64,000 nucleotides of DNA. It comes from Ascaris suum. Its lineage: Eukaryota; Nematoda; Chromadorea; Rhabditida; Ascarididae. Made by a program: the position numbers and the translations under genes. Positions 12,841 to 26,500 of this stretch are shown here, piece after piece. The notes beneath the pieces are model-generated. The model saw only the letters and a list, made by a program, of their open reading frames with translations. It had not been told where the DNA came from and did no database searches. Numbering within the stretch: the first letter of the stretch is position 1; each line of letters opens with the position of its first letter. The stretch spans positions 11,594,065 to 11,658,064 of the forward strand of contig CM024171.1 of NCBI GenBank assembly GCA_013433145.1. Direction: 5' to 3'.

Positions 12841-15351
12841 CTAGCCTTCGAAATTCTGCGATTAGAACATACTGAGCTCAACGAAAAGCAATTTATAATT
12901 GCCTAAAATGGAGAAGCTAGTTTTCAAGTAAGGTTCTGCAAAAGGTCACTCACTTCTTCAAACATGAAATTTTCCCCGTCAGAATTAATTGCAGCTGAAG
13001 AAATATACCAGGGTAACCTGCCTAACCTGCGCTTATTCACTTCGATCGATATAATTTAATTCTATTCAAATTTAAACCGGTATAAATTAAACCCTCTGAC
13101 CTGTATGAGACGCCATTCACTAAATATTAAGGCCACAGATGAACGTTGTTGCGACTTTCCAGGGACATACAGATTTACGAAAGTGCAACAAACAATCATT
13201 AATAATTTCGGAGCTGTAGAGTTGGTATTCAGATTCATGGATGAACGACAATGATAAACTTACAACGAACAGAAGTGAAAGTCGACCCATTTTGTTTGAT
13301 AACCGTTCACGGGTGAACGCTGTACAACAAGCGCTACATAGCTCTCGCTTTAATACTCGAAGAGATGTGCATTCAGCACCATTCACTAATATCAAACAAT
13401 AGACGCTCACATTCGAATCTTGTAGCCAAGACAATAGCAGGAATTATGTAAATACAATTGTTCATGCTGAAAATTGAAAAGAGACAATCTTTTATTGCAA
13501 AGTTGAATTAAAAGAATTCAATGCTGAATTGGATGCACCGCAAATATCTATTCCATTGAGGCAGAATGAATAATCATCCTTTCCCAACTTCCGCCAATAA
13601 CGATTGAAGATTAACGATTACTGCAATATAATATGAATAAATTGATTTTAAAGAATATTTATCTGTGCGATAAGGAAATCAATTTTTACTTGAATTTTAA
13701 CATTTCATACGCAAAAATTCCAACACTGCACCGGTATGAATTTAAATAAAGCTTAGTTGCGATCGTTTATTTTCCTGTATAATTTTTTCTTATTTTAGGT
13801 TTATTACAATATACTGAAATATTCCTTTTCCTTTTCCACGAAAATTTAACAGTTATTATTTTCGAATTGAATTTCACAGCAGCAGTTATCGAATATGAAT
13901 TCCAGTAGGTCGTTTCCCAGATTGCTCCAATGCGATTCGGACAACAGGAACGAGCCTATTCGTCCATAATTGCTTTAACATAGTAAAGAAAATCAAGTTT
14001 TGGTGTAAAAGGCTCGTGTATTGTTTAACGACATTCGCTAGAATCACCTTAAACATCTCTCGTCTAAACGAAAATTGTTAAAATCGTTTATTTTAAATTT
14101 TAAAACTGCTCCCTCTATGAAGCCTCTCCATTAGCTTGATCTCATAAAAAAGCAGTGAGAGGATGAGAATATTCGAATGCCATACGTAACATACTTGTTC
14201 CATAGATAAGAATCAAGCGTAATTCTGACACACCACCATCTTCCCGTTTATTAGCGAAAACACGGATGAAGGAACGATGGTAATGATGGTTCCCGGAAGA
14301 AAATCCCTCCACCTCATAACTAAATGGGGTCCTTCGCCTGACGCCGAAATTCGGTAGGAACCAACTGTGTTTCAGAAATCTCGGTCAACGCCCGAAGGTA
14401 TTCGACTAAATCGAAGAAAAGAAACACAACTAAAGGCCACTTTTCGGTCGCCCAAAACGAAAGAAAACGTTGTCTTCAGCAAAGATGTTTTGTCGTGTGA
14501 CTGGTTCAGTAGCACTGCATATTTATATCCGAACGAAAACAACACGAACAGGGAAGGATAATCAACTGAGGTACATGTATTGGAGAATGGGTCAGCAGCA
14601 TAAGCGTCACAATGAAACGGTGAAGTCGTAAGATCGTAGCAGTGAAGCCTTGAAAGATCCTTTGAAAGAACGGAATGAACAGCGATGTCTTAGAAAAATT
14701 TAAATGAATACGAGTCTGAATTTATCTGTGGTGACAGGTAACCGTGATTTTGTTTCGTATCGTGATTTTTGCTAGTCGCTCTTTTCCAGTTGTCTCAGAA
14801 TGTTTTGAGACACCTTCGAAAAAGAAGTGTTCACCGGTTCTCTGATTTTGGTGATGGTGAGCACGTGGATTTGCTGTATATGCATATATGTACGAGCAGA
14901 AATAGGAAACCGTCACTTTCTAATTTTATTATTGGTTTCATTTAATGCTTGTCTTAAAAATATCAGCGCAGGGTTGTTGAACCAAGAGATTTTGATGGTT
15001 GGGTGGAGCGTTAACGAGTGGCTTATATTTGCCATTCTTTTGCCTTCTTAAAGCTTCTCTCTTCGCACACTGCCTCTTCAGTAGTGAATAAAGCTTTTAG
15101 TTATATCATAATAGAAATTAGTTAGAAGTTGTTGATCTCTGAAGTATTCACGATACGAAATTTTCTCTTAAGAAACCGTTTGATCTCACATTGTATTGCT
15201 GTGCAATTTATTGAATTTAAATTTTAATCGGTCATTTTAATTTTTAAATAAATTTTTGAATGCATAAATGAGTGGATATTTTTTCAGATGATGCACTGGA
15301 ATGATTTCCAATAAGCTTTATACGAATATACTATTTCATGCTCTTTAAATA

Positions 15352-16723
15352 GTGAATCTTATTTCATAGTGCTCTAAATTTTAATTCAATACAGAGAACG
15401 GTAAGCAGAGATATTGGTACAAATATGCGATACTTCCACTGTTACTTTTGTTTACATGTTGATCTGTTATGTCTGTTACCTTTGATGCGTACAAATGAAT
15501 GCAATGTTCCGACTGCTCAATAAAATAACGCTTTCAAATCCATTACTTCATATATTTTAACAGGGTTGTTTTTAAAACGATTGTTGAACGCAATTTAACA
15601 TACAAGCGGTATCCTTTTGTTAACACATGTGAATAATTAGTAGTTCTGCCTCTATCACACATGGTTGCTTGTTTATCTGAAAGTATTAGAGGAATGAAAT
15701 TTCATTGGAAGAGTGCGTCATAAGTGCAGAAAATGAAGACGAGGTGGTAGCTGGGTGATACAGTATTGAATTATACATGGCAAAATAGAGCACTTTTTGA
15801 CCCGTACCGATTCTCGTTAAACTCATCTGAGATCAGTGGTGCCACTCCCGTCGGTTTTTTAGCAACATTTTTTCTGATGTTTTTTAATTCACTTGCTTTG
15901 TTATTTCATTTCTTTCTCGTTTGTGATGCTCGCTTTCGTTCATTATGCGAGTGTACATATCAACGAAATTTTGAAGGAACCTCTTTGACCTGTTTTTTAA
16001 ATGGGATTTTAATTCATTATTGAATTGCGTTGTGCTTTTCATTATAGTTAAAGGCAATTCGAATAACCGTATGCAATGAGTTTTGGTTGGATATCATGAA
16101 TGCAATATTCCGACTGTTCATTAAAGTGACTCTTGCATTACTTTACATGTTTTGACAGGGTTGTTTTAAGACAGTTTAACATACAAAAAGTATCCTTTTA
16201 TATTGTCGACGAAATCGGTGGATTTATTTAAGAGCCGAAAAAATTGTTGATCGAATTTGATGCTTCAATTTTCGGGCATAGATCGATCAGGGCTTACTTT
16301 ATGTTTCGCGGTCGTTGAATCGCTTCATTAGAGAGTGCTTAGTGAAAAGTTCTACTTCGCTAAACTTGTTTACGGTTTCACTTCTTTATTCAGAGCCTTT
16401 CGCTTCTTTGGAGTAATCAATTTCGAAAGTGCTATTCAGTATTTTGTTACGCGGTTGAACTAGACGTTGAACTAGTGAAGAAGAGCGAAAAATTTTATGT
16501 ATTTTGTGTGGTTTGCTTTTTTATTAATTGTGGGATGAACTGTTGCGAAATTTTTGACTCATTCTGAAAATTCAATTTCGTACCTTTGTGTAAAAAACTT
16601 TCCTTTCCGGCAACGTTACAACTATCATAAATGATATTTGTAGTGCACTCTATATGAAATGATATGTTGTTTAATACAACCATTTCGCTGCACTCGTTTA
16701 ATTAATGAACACATATTTGAGCC
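15352..16723. other. AT-rich interval with a local duplication
   Basis: No gene is supported. The stretch 15495-15625 is repeated with changes at 16097-16205 (both begin near TGAATGCAAT and include an ACAGGGTTGTTTT core). A plus-strand open frame at 15766-16023 is hydrophobic but has no conserved partner. Confidence 0.5.
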
Positions 16724-16985
16724 TGTTGTGGTGAACGACCGTGTTGCAACTCAATTTTGCATAGATCGACTTCGGTGATATCTATTCTTCTCTGCCCCAT
16801 AATATTTCGCTGTTCCTCTGTTTCTGTAGTTGCGTAATTCAAACCCGTTAGCCATGGTGCATGTTCACTCAGTGATATTGGTGGTTTTCATGCAACATGT
16901 CTTCAGTTATCCAATTGTTGAGTAAGCTTCGCTTCGACTCGTGTCGCCTCTTTTCTACAGTCCGGCAGTAGTACAACAAAGCTGG
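16724..16985 (+). mobile_element. Gypsy LTR fragment (5' LTR and start of leader)
   Basis: Starting with TGTTGTGGTGAACGACC, this is a close match to the 5' LTR of the Gypsy element at 53369-53627. It is almost identical over the first 175 bases and weaker after that. Similarity continues a few bases past the LTR end into the leader (CAGTAGTACAAC against CAGCAGTACAAC), so it is not a simple solo LTR but a truncated insertion. No internal coding region follows. Confidence 0.75.
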
Positions 16986-17489
16986 TTGTATTTGCGACAA
17001 GAAGCAAGTTCCTTATGATTTATGGGAAGTGTTACGTAACAGTTACTATTTTAATTGGAAGATTGAAGGCTTGAGCATCAAATGGTTTTGTAAAGTTGTG
17101 TAGCTTATATTTATAAATTTATGAACTACAATAGATCGATAGGTGTAGATGAAGCTCACTTTGCCAATGGTCGTCTGCAGCAGAACATGGAGCACTTTTT
17201 TCATATTTTTGTAAATGATTTTAAAAACATTCAGACAGTCAGCTGGGTGAAAAGTAACATTATATTTCACCTTATTGAACACTCGCAATGGAAACCTTTC
17301 TCGATTGTTAGTCAACAAACCGAGAAATGTTTCTTGGGGAGTGACAAAAGGATTCAGCTTATCGTGCGAGCGTTTTCATAAGTTGTCAGTAAACAAAGCA
17401 CGACGAATATTCTGTTCATAGTTGAATATATGCGACAGCTCAAACTCATCTTTGTGTGTCTATGACTGTATTCAATATAAATGAGCCAA

Positions 17490-19550
17490 CTTGACAGTTG
17501 AGGTCGGAGGTGCGCATGATACCGAGGTCATTTCATAACTTTGACTTCAACTGTTTCAGAGTTGAAGTCACTATAAAGCACAGATGCATGCGCATGTGAA
17601 CGAGGCAACAACATGTGCTTTGCAAGTGCGAAATTGCAAAAGCACGTAGCGGTTGAAATCGGAGGTGCACATGATACCGAGGTTGTATTGTCCACTCACA
17701 CTTACCTCCTTATCTTTCCTCTTGTGGGTTGATTGTTGTGTTAGTGAAGGTTTGAAGGTGGTCAATATTTTTGACTATATGATAGCTTGTTCCCAAAGGT
17801 TCATGAACAAACAATGTAAAGAAAGAAGAAGGAAGAAAAAAACAAGGAAAAAAAGTTATCACTGTTAAAAAAATTAGGCCTACGTCCCTGTTGTTGCTCG
17901 TTGTCGACTGAGTCGCCGCTCATTGTCCGCTGTCTGCCGTAGTCAGCTCTATGAATTGACGCGTGGCGTTCCTGATCCACCATCGATCTGTCTCTTTATC
18001 CACTGGTGTCGATCCAACCGCGACCACCGTTGGAGTCGACGATCCCAATCACTGAGCTCCCGTTTGCTGCGACCGACCTAGTTGTCGCGTTGCTCCAAAT
18101 ATTGACGATCTCCACTTGTCAGTGATCACCTTTCTCCTTTCTTTCCTCTGCCAGTTACCCAAGAATATACTCTTGGTGATAAGGTGGTTCGTCTTACAAT
18201 ACAAATATCAGATTCTGCTGTGCAACGACCTTGTGCACTTCCCCACTGCTTTGTGAACCCACCTCAAACTTGGGTAATTAAACCTTTATTATCACGTTTA
18301 GACAATAAAAACGCCAAGAAGTAACAATTAATTTTCAACTACATACATAATGGGATAAAATCAGGAGGAATAAACTCAGTGATATTCTACAAGTAACAAT
18401 TAATTACAACGACACACACACATTGGGTTGAAACAAAGCCGAAGAATCCAAGGACATTTTGTAACATTACAGTCCACTAAAAGATACGCTTACTTTATTC
18501 AACGCAAAAAGTGGGGACCCTTTTTCTCTCAGAGATGCTTTACCATGGGATAAATCAAGAATTCGAAGAAACTCGAGTGCTATTCTATAGCATTAAAGTT
18601 CGACTAAAAGGCACGCTTACTTTATTTCGCCAGTCAACGCAAGTAGTGACCCTTTTCCTTTCACCGACATGCACAATGAAATAAAGTTCAAAACCGAAGA
18701 AACCTCAAGTGATGTTATATAACATTACTACTTAACTGACAGACACGCTTACATTATCTAGACATGAACGAAAGGCGAAAAAAAAGAAAACATCGAAGCC
18801 AACCGTCGGAGTCACAGCTCCGATCAGAGTCACTGTTTTGCCGAATCTTTCGGCTCATTTATATAGCCCTCTTGTTAAAACCTTTTGATCCTTTTGGCCC
18901 GCCCTTCTATGTGCTGTTGGTTGGCCCAAAAGGTTGTTTTGCTAATTTGACGCTCATCATAACATATGTGATTAGCCCGTCAACATCTCCTATCTCTGTT
19001 CGCTTTGACCCCATCATTACCCACTCCTGCAAAACATCTGCAGCATTAAATCAATTTCCATTTTGTTTACTCATTCGCTCATAATTTTTCTGACGCGTTT
19101 ATGATACCTTTTTGTCTTTAAGGAGTTTAAAGGCAAAGCCTTGACAGGGCGTCTTTGTGCCCGTTTGTGTTGCATCCCCTCTTCTTGCGGATTACACTGT
19201 CTGATGGCCAGTCAACAACCTCAACCTCTATTCGCTTTCACGCCATCATTACCCGCTCCTGCAAAACATCTGCAGCCTTAAATCATCTCCCACTTTGTTT
19301 ACTCATTCTCGCATAACTTTTATGATCTGCTTATGTCAGCTACGTGCCTTCACGCATTTGAAGACAAATCACTGACCCTCATCTTTGTACCATTTTCGCG
19401 CGCAGCCGCGACGGAGGTGATTTCATAACTTTGACTTCAACTGTTTCAGAGTTGAAGCTACTATAAAGCACAGATGTGTGCGTATTTGAACGAGGTAACA
19501 ACATGTGCTTTGCAAGTGCAAAATTGCAAAAGCACATAGCGGTCGAAGCA
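17490..19550. repeat. Composite repeat with direct terminal copies
   Basis: A 130-base segment at about 17522-17660 (core AACTTTGACTTCAACTGTTT) recurs in the same orientation at about 19421-19550. A shorter phrase, GGAGGTGCRCATGATACCGAGG, occurs at 17502 and again at 17664. Between them lie degenerate tandem units of about 115 bases at 18330-18755. A further duplicated segment, with cores CATCATTACCC and GCAAAACATCTGCAG, occurs around 19010-19080 and 19220-19310. No protein motif is visible. It may be a non-autonomous element with terminal direct repeats. Confidence 0.55.
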
Positions 19551-20383
19551 TGCGATGGTCGTTTTAGTGTTTCTGAATATTAAGATGGGATTCGTCTCTA
19601 CTCGCAACGTTGTTTTACTGTTGATCTTAAGAATAAATTAAGACTTAGCAATAAGAGGCTTTGCGGGATAAATAAATTAGAAACTCACCGCCAACCTGGC
19701 TAAATGTGACTTTTTTTCGTAGAGCAGTTGAATGCGACCATTAACTCACACTCACTGGAGGAAAAATCATGTTGCGTTGCCGATTCTCTGTTTGGTTTAT
19801 ATGAGCTTGCAAATGGTGATGCTCGACGAGTGACAGCGCCGATCTAAATGTGAGTGAATGTCTGCGGCGTATTTCCTCCTACAGAATTTCATAGTACCTG
19901 TGGTGTTATAGGGAAAGCTTTGCTTCTTTGATATTGTTGTTGATGTTAGATGGAAGAATTTATTATCGCAAAACCTGCGACTAAAATGCTCGTTCATAAA
20001 CGCATGGTTTGTACAGAGAGGGGGAGGGAAAATAAGGGGAGTGGGACGGGTCTCCAGCCCGAAAACTCTGTTGGCTTCTTGCAACAAATTTCGATCCTTC
20101 TAAAAAATTCTACAAAAACCCTTTAATAGAACTCGAACCGCAACAATTGAGGGAAGAAAGTTTAATGTTTCACGTAATGATTGCGTTACGCAATGTGAAA
20201 GTGATCATTGATTGTGATGTGAAAATGACCGCACTCAGTAAACTGCCTTCAGATCATTATGATAAAACTCAAGATTAAAATATTTGAGCACAAAGATAGA
20301 CAGACAGATACACGATGTGTAACAGACAAAGTCGTTGCAATCTGTTTTTTGCAATGCGTGAACAGGGAGTATCAACGATAGGA

Positions 20384-20389
20384 TTTATT
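20384..20389 (-). promoter_or_regulatory. Candidate poly(A) signal, gene copy B
   Basis: AATAAA on the minus strand, about 156 bases past the exon 6 stop, at the same spacing as in copies A and C. Confidence 0.5.
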
Positions 20390-20544
20390 CAGTATTTTTG
20401 TACCGAATGTCGCAAAGAACAGATGAAGTAACAAAGGATAGTACAGTTGACACTTTTTTCAACTGACACCTCTCAAGCGAAACGAAAAGAACTTTCACTG
20501 AAAATTTTTTTCACAATTTTTCCGCCTTGTCGCTTGTGGCGTTA

Positions 20545-23500
20545 TTAGGTATTTTTAACGTCATTCTGTTCTTCGGTTTGCGACGTTGTCTCCTTAGTGT
20601 CGCTTACTTCTTCAGAGACTTCGTCATTGCTCACTTTACCTTCTTCCGTGTTGCCTTTTTCCTCAGATGTGTATTCGTTCATAATGGCGGCAAGTTTCTC
20701 TTCTTGGATAGCTTCTGCTGCTGCTGCAGATTCGTCCACGCCACTTACGAAATCGCCACTGACCGAGCAAAATTCACGCTTGCAGCTGCAGTATTTCACC
20801 ACGCTTGGCGGACGTACTACAAACTTCTGAAATTGGTTATCTATGTAGAAACGACTGTCTAATGATTCCTCTTGAAGAGAACATGAGCATCACATTGAAC
20901 ATTCATGAGGGGATCTTCACCTTTCATTTGTTTCGACAGAAATTATTAGTAGACACATACTATTATTTGGCCAATAATGTGCAGTATAAAGATTGAATTG
21001 CGCTCATTACTGGACTATATTTGTGGACGCAAATACAAGAAAGGTATTGACGCATTTATGTTTACAAGGCATTCAACTGTTATACGTGCAAAGCAAGTAT
21101 GAAGCAAACGTGCAAGTAAATTGAAATATCCCTATATGTAGCATTATTACCTATAAAGCTATAATAGAGAATAAGCCTGCAAAAGAAGCTTTCATTTAAA
21201 AAGAAGCAAATGAGTATTTTTTGACTATTAAGACCAGCTTTATTCTTCATTAAGTTTTTTCATCAAACATTGCTAGACTCATCTTAGCCGCAAAAAAAAT
21301 CGTTCACTGAGAGAAAGTGAGACAAACCGACAATTCCGGACCGCTGAGTGCGTCAAGCACGATCTGAAGAACTTTCGGGCAACAGTTTGCGCCAATCTTC
21401 ACGACGACGAAGCGGAATAATAAACTGCAAAAAAAACTTTCTGTTAATTGTATAATTTTATACTTCAGTACCTGTCAAATTCTAGTTACGCGAAAGAGGT
21501 GAAGGATTATAGCAATATTATATGAATTTGCCTGCTTGAATGTAGTTCAGCAAAAAATATTGCCAGGGATACGGCATATCTGGTGAAAAACATATTTCGA
21601 CAAATATTACCCTATGCACACGTCTCGACAACATAACCACATTGATATTGAATACAGCGATAGTTGTTTCTGCTGCTATTCAGGCATAAAATATTTATTC
21701 AATATATTCCAGGTATCGTTTTATCGCAGCAACTGAAGAACAGCCGTTGGCCATCTATGTCACATCCTTTGTGATAAGCTTAAACGACAACAGTGATGAA
21801 CTGTATCGCCTCCTAGCGCTTGATTTTATGCAAAAATAAATACCGAAACATTTTCACAATTTCCGCTGCATTATTTAATACGCCCTTCGTAATTATGGGC
21901 ATGAAAGTTCTAGCTGAGAGGAGTTTATGGCCATAAAGGGTTTCCATTATTAACATTATTAGTAACGCCGCGGAAGGAGTACATAAGTCATAGATTGATT
22001 GTTTCTGCTGCTGTTCCATCGTCTTTAAAAAAAAAACAAAATTGAGGGAAATAGTGAGGTTGCACGACCGTCTTTTTTTAAATGATTGATAAAACGAATC
22101 TTCATTTGAAAACATTTTCTTCACCCGATTGGGCTAAGGGAGTACTGCAAGGAGAGGACTACGTCACTTCAGTTGGAATAGTGCTGTAGTTTTTTCTCTC
22201 TCTATGGTCATTACTATCAATATCATTAAGTAATTGATGATATATTTTGTGAAATAAATGATAATATATTTTGTGAGATTCAAATGATAATAGTATAATA
22301 TGAGCAGAGCACCAAATCAATAACATTGCAGCGCATGATGGAATTATAGTATGCATATAGAGCTAGACTACTTCACCTAACATTTAATGAGCTTCGTTGA
22401 TAACACCATTCAGAAACGTTTAGGAACTTCTATGGTTTTTTTTTTTTCAGCGAATAATCGAATCGCGTGATATAACTCTAAATGTTTGCGACATTGCATA
22501 ATCCTTAAACATTGACTGCTTTAGTTAAATCGCCTTTGCAATGGTTGCACCACATAACCAGCGAACACATGAACAAACCCCCCTCTACTCTTCCCATTTT
22601 GTGAAATTCAAATGATAATATATTTTTTTTCATTCGCAGCAGCGTACAAATGAAAGCAAACAGTTACATACTAGTATAATGGTGTTACAAATTAGATGTA
22701 GAAATTAACATCAAAAGCATAAAGCTTATAAGCTTAGGCTTTTATGAAATACCTTATAGCTTCACAATGAAAAAAGGCAAAGATCAAATTGTTCAATTTC
22801 ACCGATTTCTGAGATAACGGTAGTTTCTTTTTAAGTGAAGATTCCATTTTGAATAACATTTGCTTATTTGATGACTTACATTGTTTTGATTTCCACATCA
22901 ACTTTATTTTTCAAGTTTCCGAGTCCAAAAAGTTCCAGTCGTCTGTCAATCTGAAACGAAATACAAACAATATCGAATTTATAATTTAAACAAGCGCAGA
23001 TGAAGCAAACCTTAAGTTTTCGCATTCATTGACCTTCGAATAATCCAGTAGTAACACAACAGGACTCTACTATCTTAAAAGGACAGGCTAAATAAAATTG
23101 AGTTGAACTATATTCATTTTCTTGAGAGAACAAATTTCTCGAATGCATTGCAAGACATCGTGCGCTTTGGTTCATCCACTATTGATATGAAATGCTGCAC
23201 ATTTCAGTTCTTTCAACGAAGAGAAACACCGATAGGTTAATATGCGAAATTGCAGCACACATGAAGGTGAGACGAATTGTCTGAAAAGTTACGGGCCTGT
23301 TGTAGTGTGCAAACTCAGTTACTCCGTTTATGTTGATGAGGATGTGTAGTTGTATCGATGAAAAAATGAGGGTTCTGTGATGACACGATGAACCAACTAT
23401 TCGTACAAGCAGGCGTGTGGTGCAAATCACCCAAAGGTACAATTTGAGTAATCATACCTGTTCTATCACCTTATTCTTCAGTGTTGAACTTAGAGGGATA

Positions 23501-26500
23501 AGCAAGCTTTTCGCCCTAATCTTCGCCACAGCCCACTCTGAAACCAATATGTTATCATATTCATTTGTATCAACGTTTCAAACTGTTTGCTTCAGCGGTC
23601 TTTTCCTTTCGATTACAACAATCTGGGGAACTAGTCGAAGAAGTGGCATATTTCTGAAGTATTTCGTTATGTTGAAATGTTTGTAGAACTCTTGTTCCGA
23701 AAACAGAAACGAGTTTAGCTGCAGCGGAAGAGTTTCGTTGAAGGCTGAATTCATCAAAACAGTTCGCTCCCCCTCACTAAAGATGTCTCAGAGGGGAGCA
23801 CATAAAACTGTAAAAATATGTCAAATGAGCTTGCCTTTTTTGCCAGCGCAAAGGGGTGGTGGACGAGGGTGTGGTCTTGGGGGCCTACGAGATGATGATG
23901 GTGGCGGAGGAGATGATGATGGTGGCTTATGGCAGGGTGGCTTGTGTGGTGGCTTATGTGGTGGCTTGTGGTCTGGTGGTGGCTTATGATCTGGTGGTGG
24001 CTTATGGTCTGGCGGTGGCTTGTGCGGTGGCTTGTGGTCTGGTGGTGGCTTGTGTGGTGGCTTGTGGTCTGGTGGTGGCTTGTGCGGTGGCTTGTGGTCT
24101 GGTGGTGGCTTGTGTGGTGGCTTGTGGTCTGGTGGTGGCTTGTGGTGGTGGTGGCTTGTGGTGGCTTGTGGTCTGGTGGTGGCTTGTGCGGTGGCTTGTG
24201 GTCTGGTGGTGGCTTGTGTGGTGGCTTGTGGTCTGGTGGTGGCTTATGGTCTGGTGGCGGCTTATGGTCTGGTGGTGGCTTTTGTGGTGGCTTATGATCT
24301 GGTGGTGGCTTGTGTGGTGGCTTATGATCTGGTGGTGGCTTGTGTGGTGGCTTGTGTGGTGGCTTGTGATCAGGTGGTGGCTTGTGTGGTGGCTTGTGGT
24401 CCGGTGGTGGCTTTTCGTCTGGTGGTGGCTTTTGGCCTGGTGGTGGCTTTTGATCTGGTGGTGGCTTGTGTGGTGGCTTGTGTGGTGGCTTATGATCTGG
24501 TGGTGGCTTGTGTGGTGGCTTGTGGTCCGGTGGTGGCTTTTCGTCTGGTGGTGGCTTTTGGCCTGGTGGTGGCTTTTGATCTGGTGGTGGCTTTTGGTCT
24601 GGCGGTGGCTTATGGCATGGTGGCGTATGGTCTGGTGGTGGACGAGGACCCGGATTAGGCTTCACGCAATGACAAAATTTGCAGCGACAATCCTTCAGGC
24701 GGCGATCATATTCCGTATCCTGTGGCGCAACCACTTGAAGCACCACGAGAACCTTAAATTGAATAATTGGTAATTTCTTGTTCATAGGGATACATATTAT
24801 TTTCTGAGCAGTTAGAATGCTTAACGAATTATATAGCCATGGAAGAGCTTCACTGGTTTCAAATTGAGAACCACGGAACATAACTTAGGAAATTAAGGTT
24901 GCTATAGAATACAACATATGGTTTTCTGTCTTATACGGTTTTTTTGTCAATTCCTAAACGTAGAAGCGACAGGTATCTGTGTGTGCTAAAGATTTCTCGA
25001 CATCATTTGCACAGTTCAGGCTACAAAACAAAAGGGAAAACACGTCAAATCAACTGCAGGGAAGAAACTATTGCACCTGGACTTCAGTAGGCGTCACCAC
25101 CTGTAAGAATCTTCCTTAAGGGTTCGATTTTTTTCAGGTTGTACTGTGCAAAGCGAAAATTTGATAAGTTGGACTACTTTCAGACTTCACGTATCAATTT
25201 GAACTGTGGCATCATAGGGTGCAATTTATGACAAAAATTCCAGTTCTAGTGTTCCCCGGGATGCAACTACCGTGCGGACATAGTGTACTAACGTACACAT
25301 AGATGTCACTTCATCGTAATGCATCAGTACAAAATAATCATTAAAACAATGCAAAGTTTTTTTGCTGAGGCTCATGCAAGCAATCGGAATCTTCAAGGGA
25401 CAGACATCAACCTGGTATATATGTTATGTTACTAATAATTTTTGAACTTAAATGAGTAGCCAAACTAGTGCGACGAAAAACCTTACATTTCTCTTACTTT
25501 ATTTTTACTCCCTACCACTTATTCATTAATTTCGCAGCATTTCCATCTTATTTACAAAACCACATAAAAAGAAACTTCGAGTGCGTCATCTCGTGTAATG
25601 ATATCCCTTTCTGCCGAAATAATTGCCTCGCTGCTGTTTGCAGTACTGCGATTGTTTTGCATGCATAACTTTATATTCTTTTTTAATCTTATGTTACTTA
25701 ATGATTTCAGAGTATCTTCCAGCCTAGGTCACTAGTTATCGAGTGATTTCATGAGTGTTTCTTCGTCCAAACAGTCAAGCAGGTCTATAGTGTTCCCTCC
25801 CTTGCTTATTTGTGTTAATCCGAACCATATTTTATTGTATTGCTCTTTTTTTCAACATTTAGATGTGAAAAGTGTGAGTGTTAAATGTGCTCAAGAAGAT
25901 GTGCAAGCTCCCTGGAAGAAAAATCACACTGAAATTCAGAAGTTGTAATGCTTCAGATGAATTTCCTTCTCTAGGTATGAACGTAAGGTATCATGTACTC
26001 TGAACGTTTAAAACGAAGAGCTGCTGAGATTGTCGAACTAGGAAGAAGCAAATCTGCAGCCGATTCTCTGTTTGATAACATCGAACTAGGGACAACGGAT
26101 ACTACAGCCCCGAAATCTGTTGGCTATGCAATAAACTATCGGCTGACCTCTTTTTCATAATTTCCACTAATCGACGAACTCCGCAAGAAGTTGAATACGT
26201 TCACGGGTGGAAAAAAATTGCCACGTTTTAAACCGGTTGACTTCTCATTTTACACTGTCGACTGTATTTTTTTTTTTTTACATTTTCAATCCTACATCAC
26301 ATTTTAAACAGGGAAAAGAAATCTTTTTTCAAATATCTATAGGGGTGATTGAGTTAGCGGAGTGTGAAGCGAACAGTTTGCACAGCTCACTTTTCTTTAG
26401 CAGCTTGCAAAACTAGTTGGTAATGCAGGAAGAACTCAAAGACGCATATTGTTCCAGCTTCTCTGCCAGGTTTCTTCATCTGTTCAATCATTCTGATGAG

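Noticed and set aside
21170..21260. Possible 26-base mini-exon between exons 5 and 6 (minus strand, GCTTATTCTC)
   Set aside because: Its acceptor is lost in copy A, it contains in-frame stops, and exons 5 and 6 already join in phase.
23856..24773. Plus-strand Trp- and Val-rich frames over the copy B repeat
   Set aside because: Same by-product of the repeat as in copies A and C.
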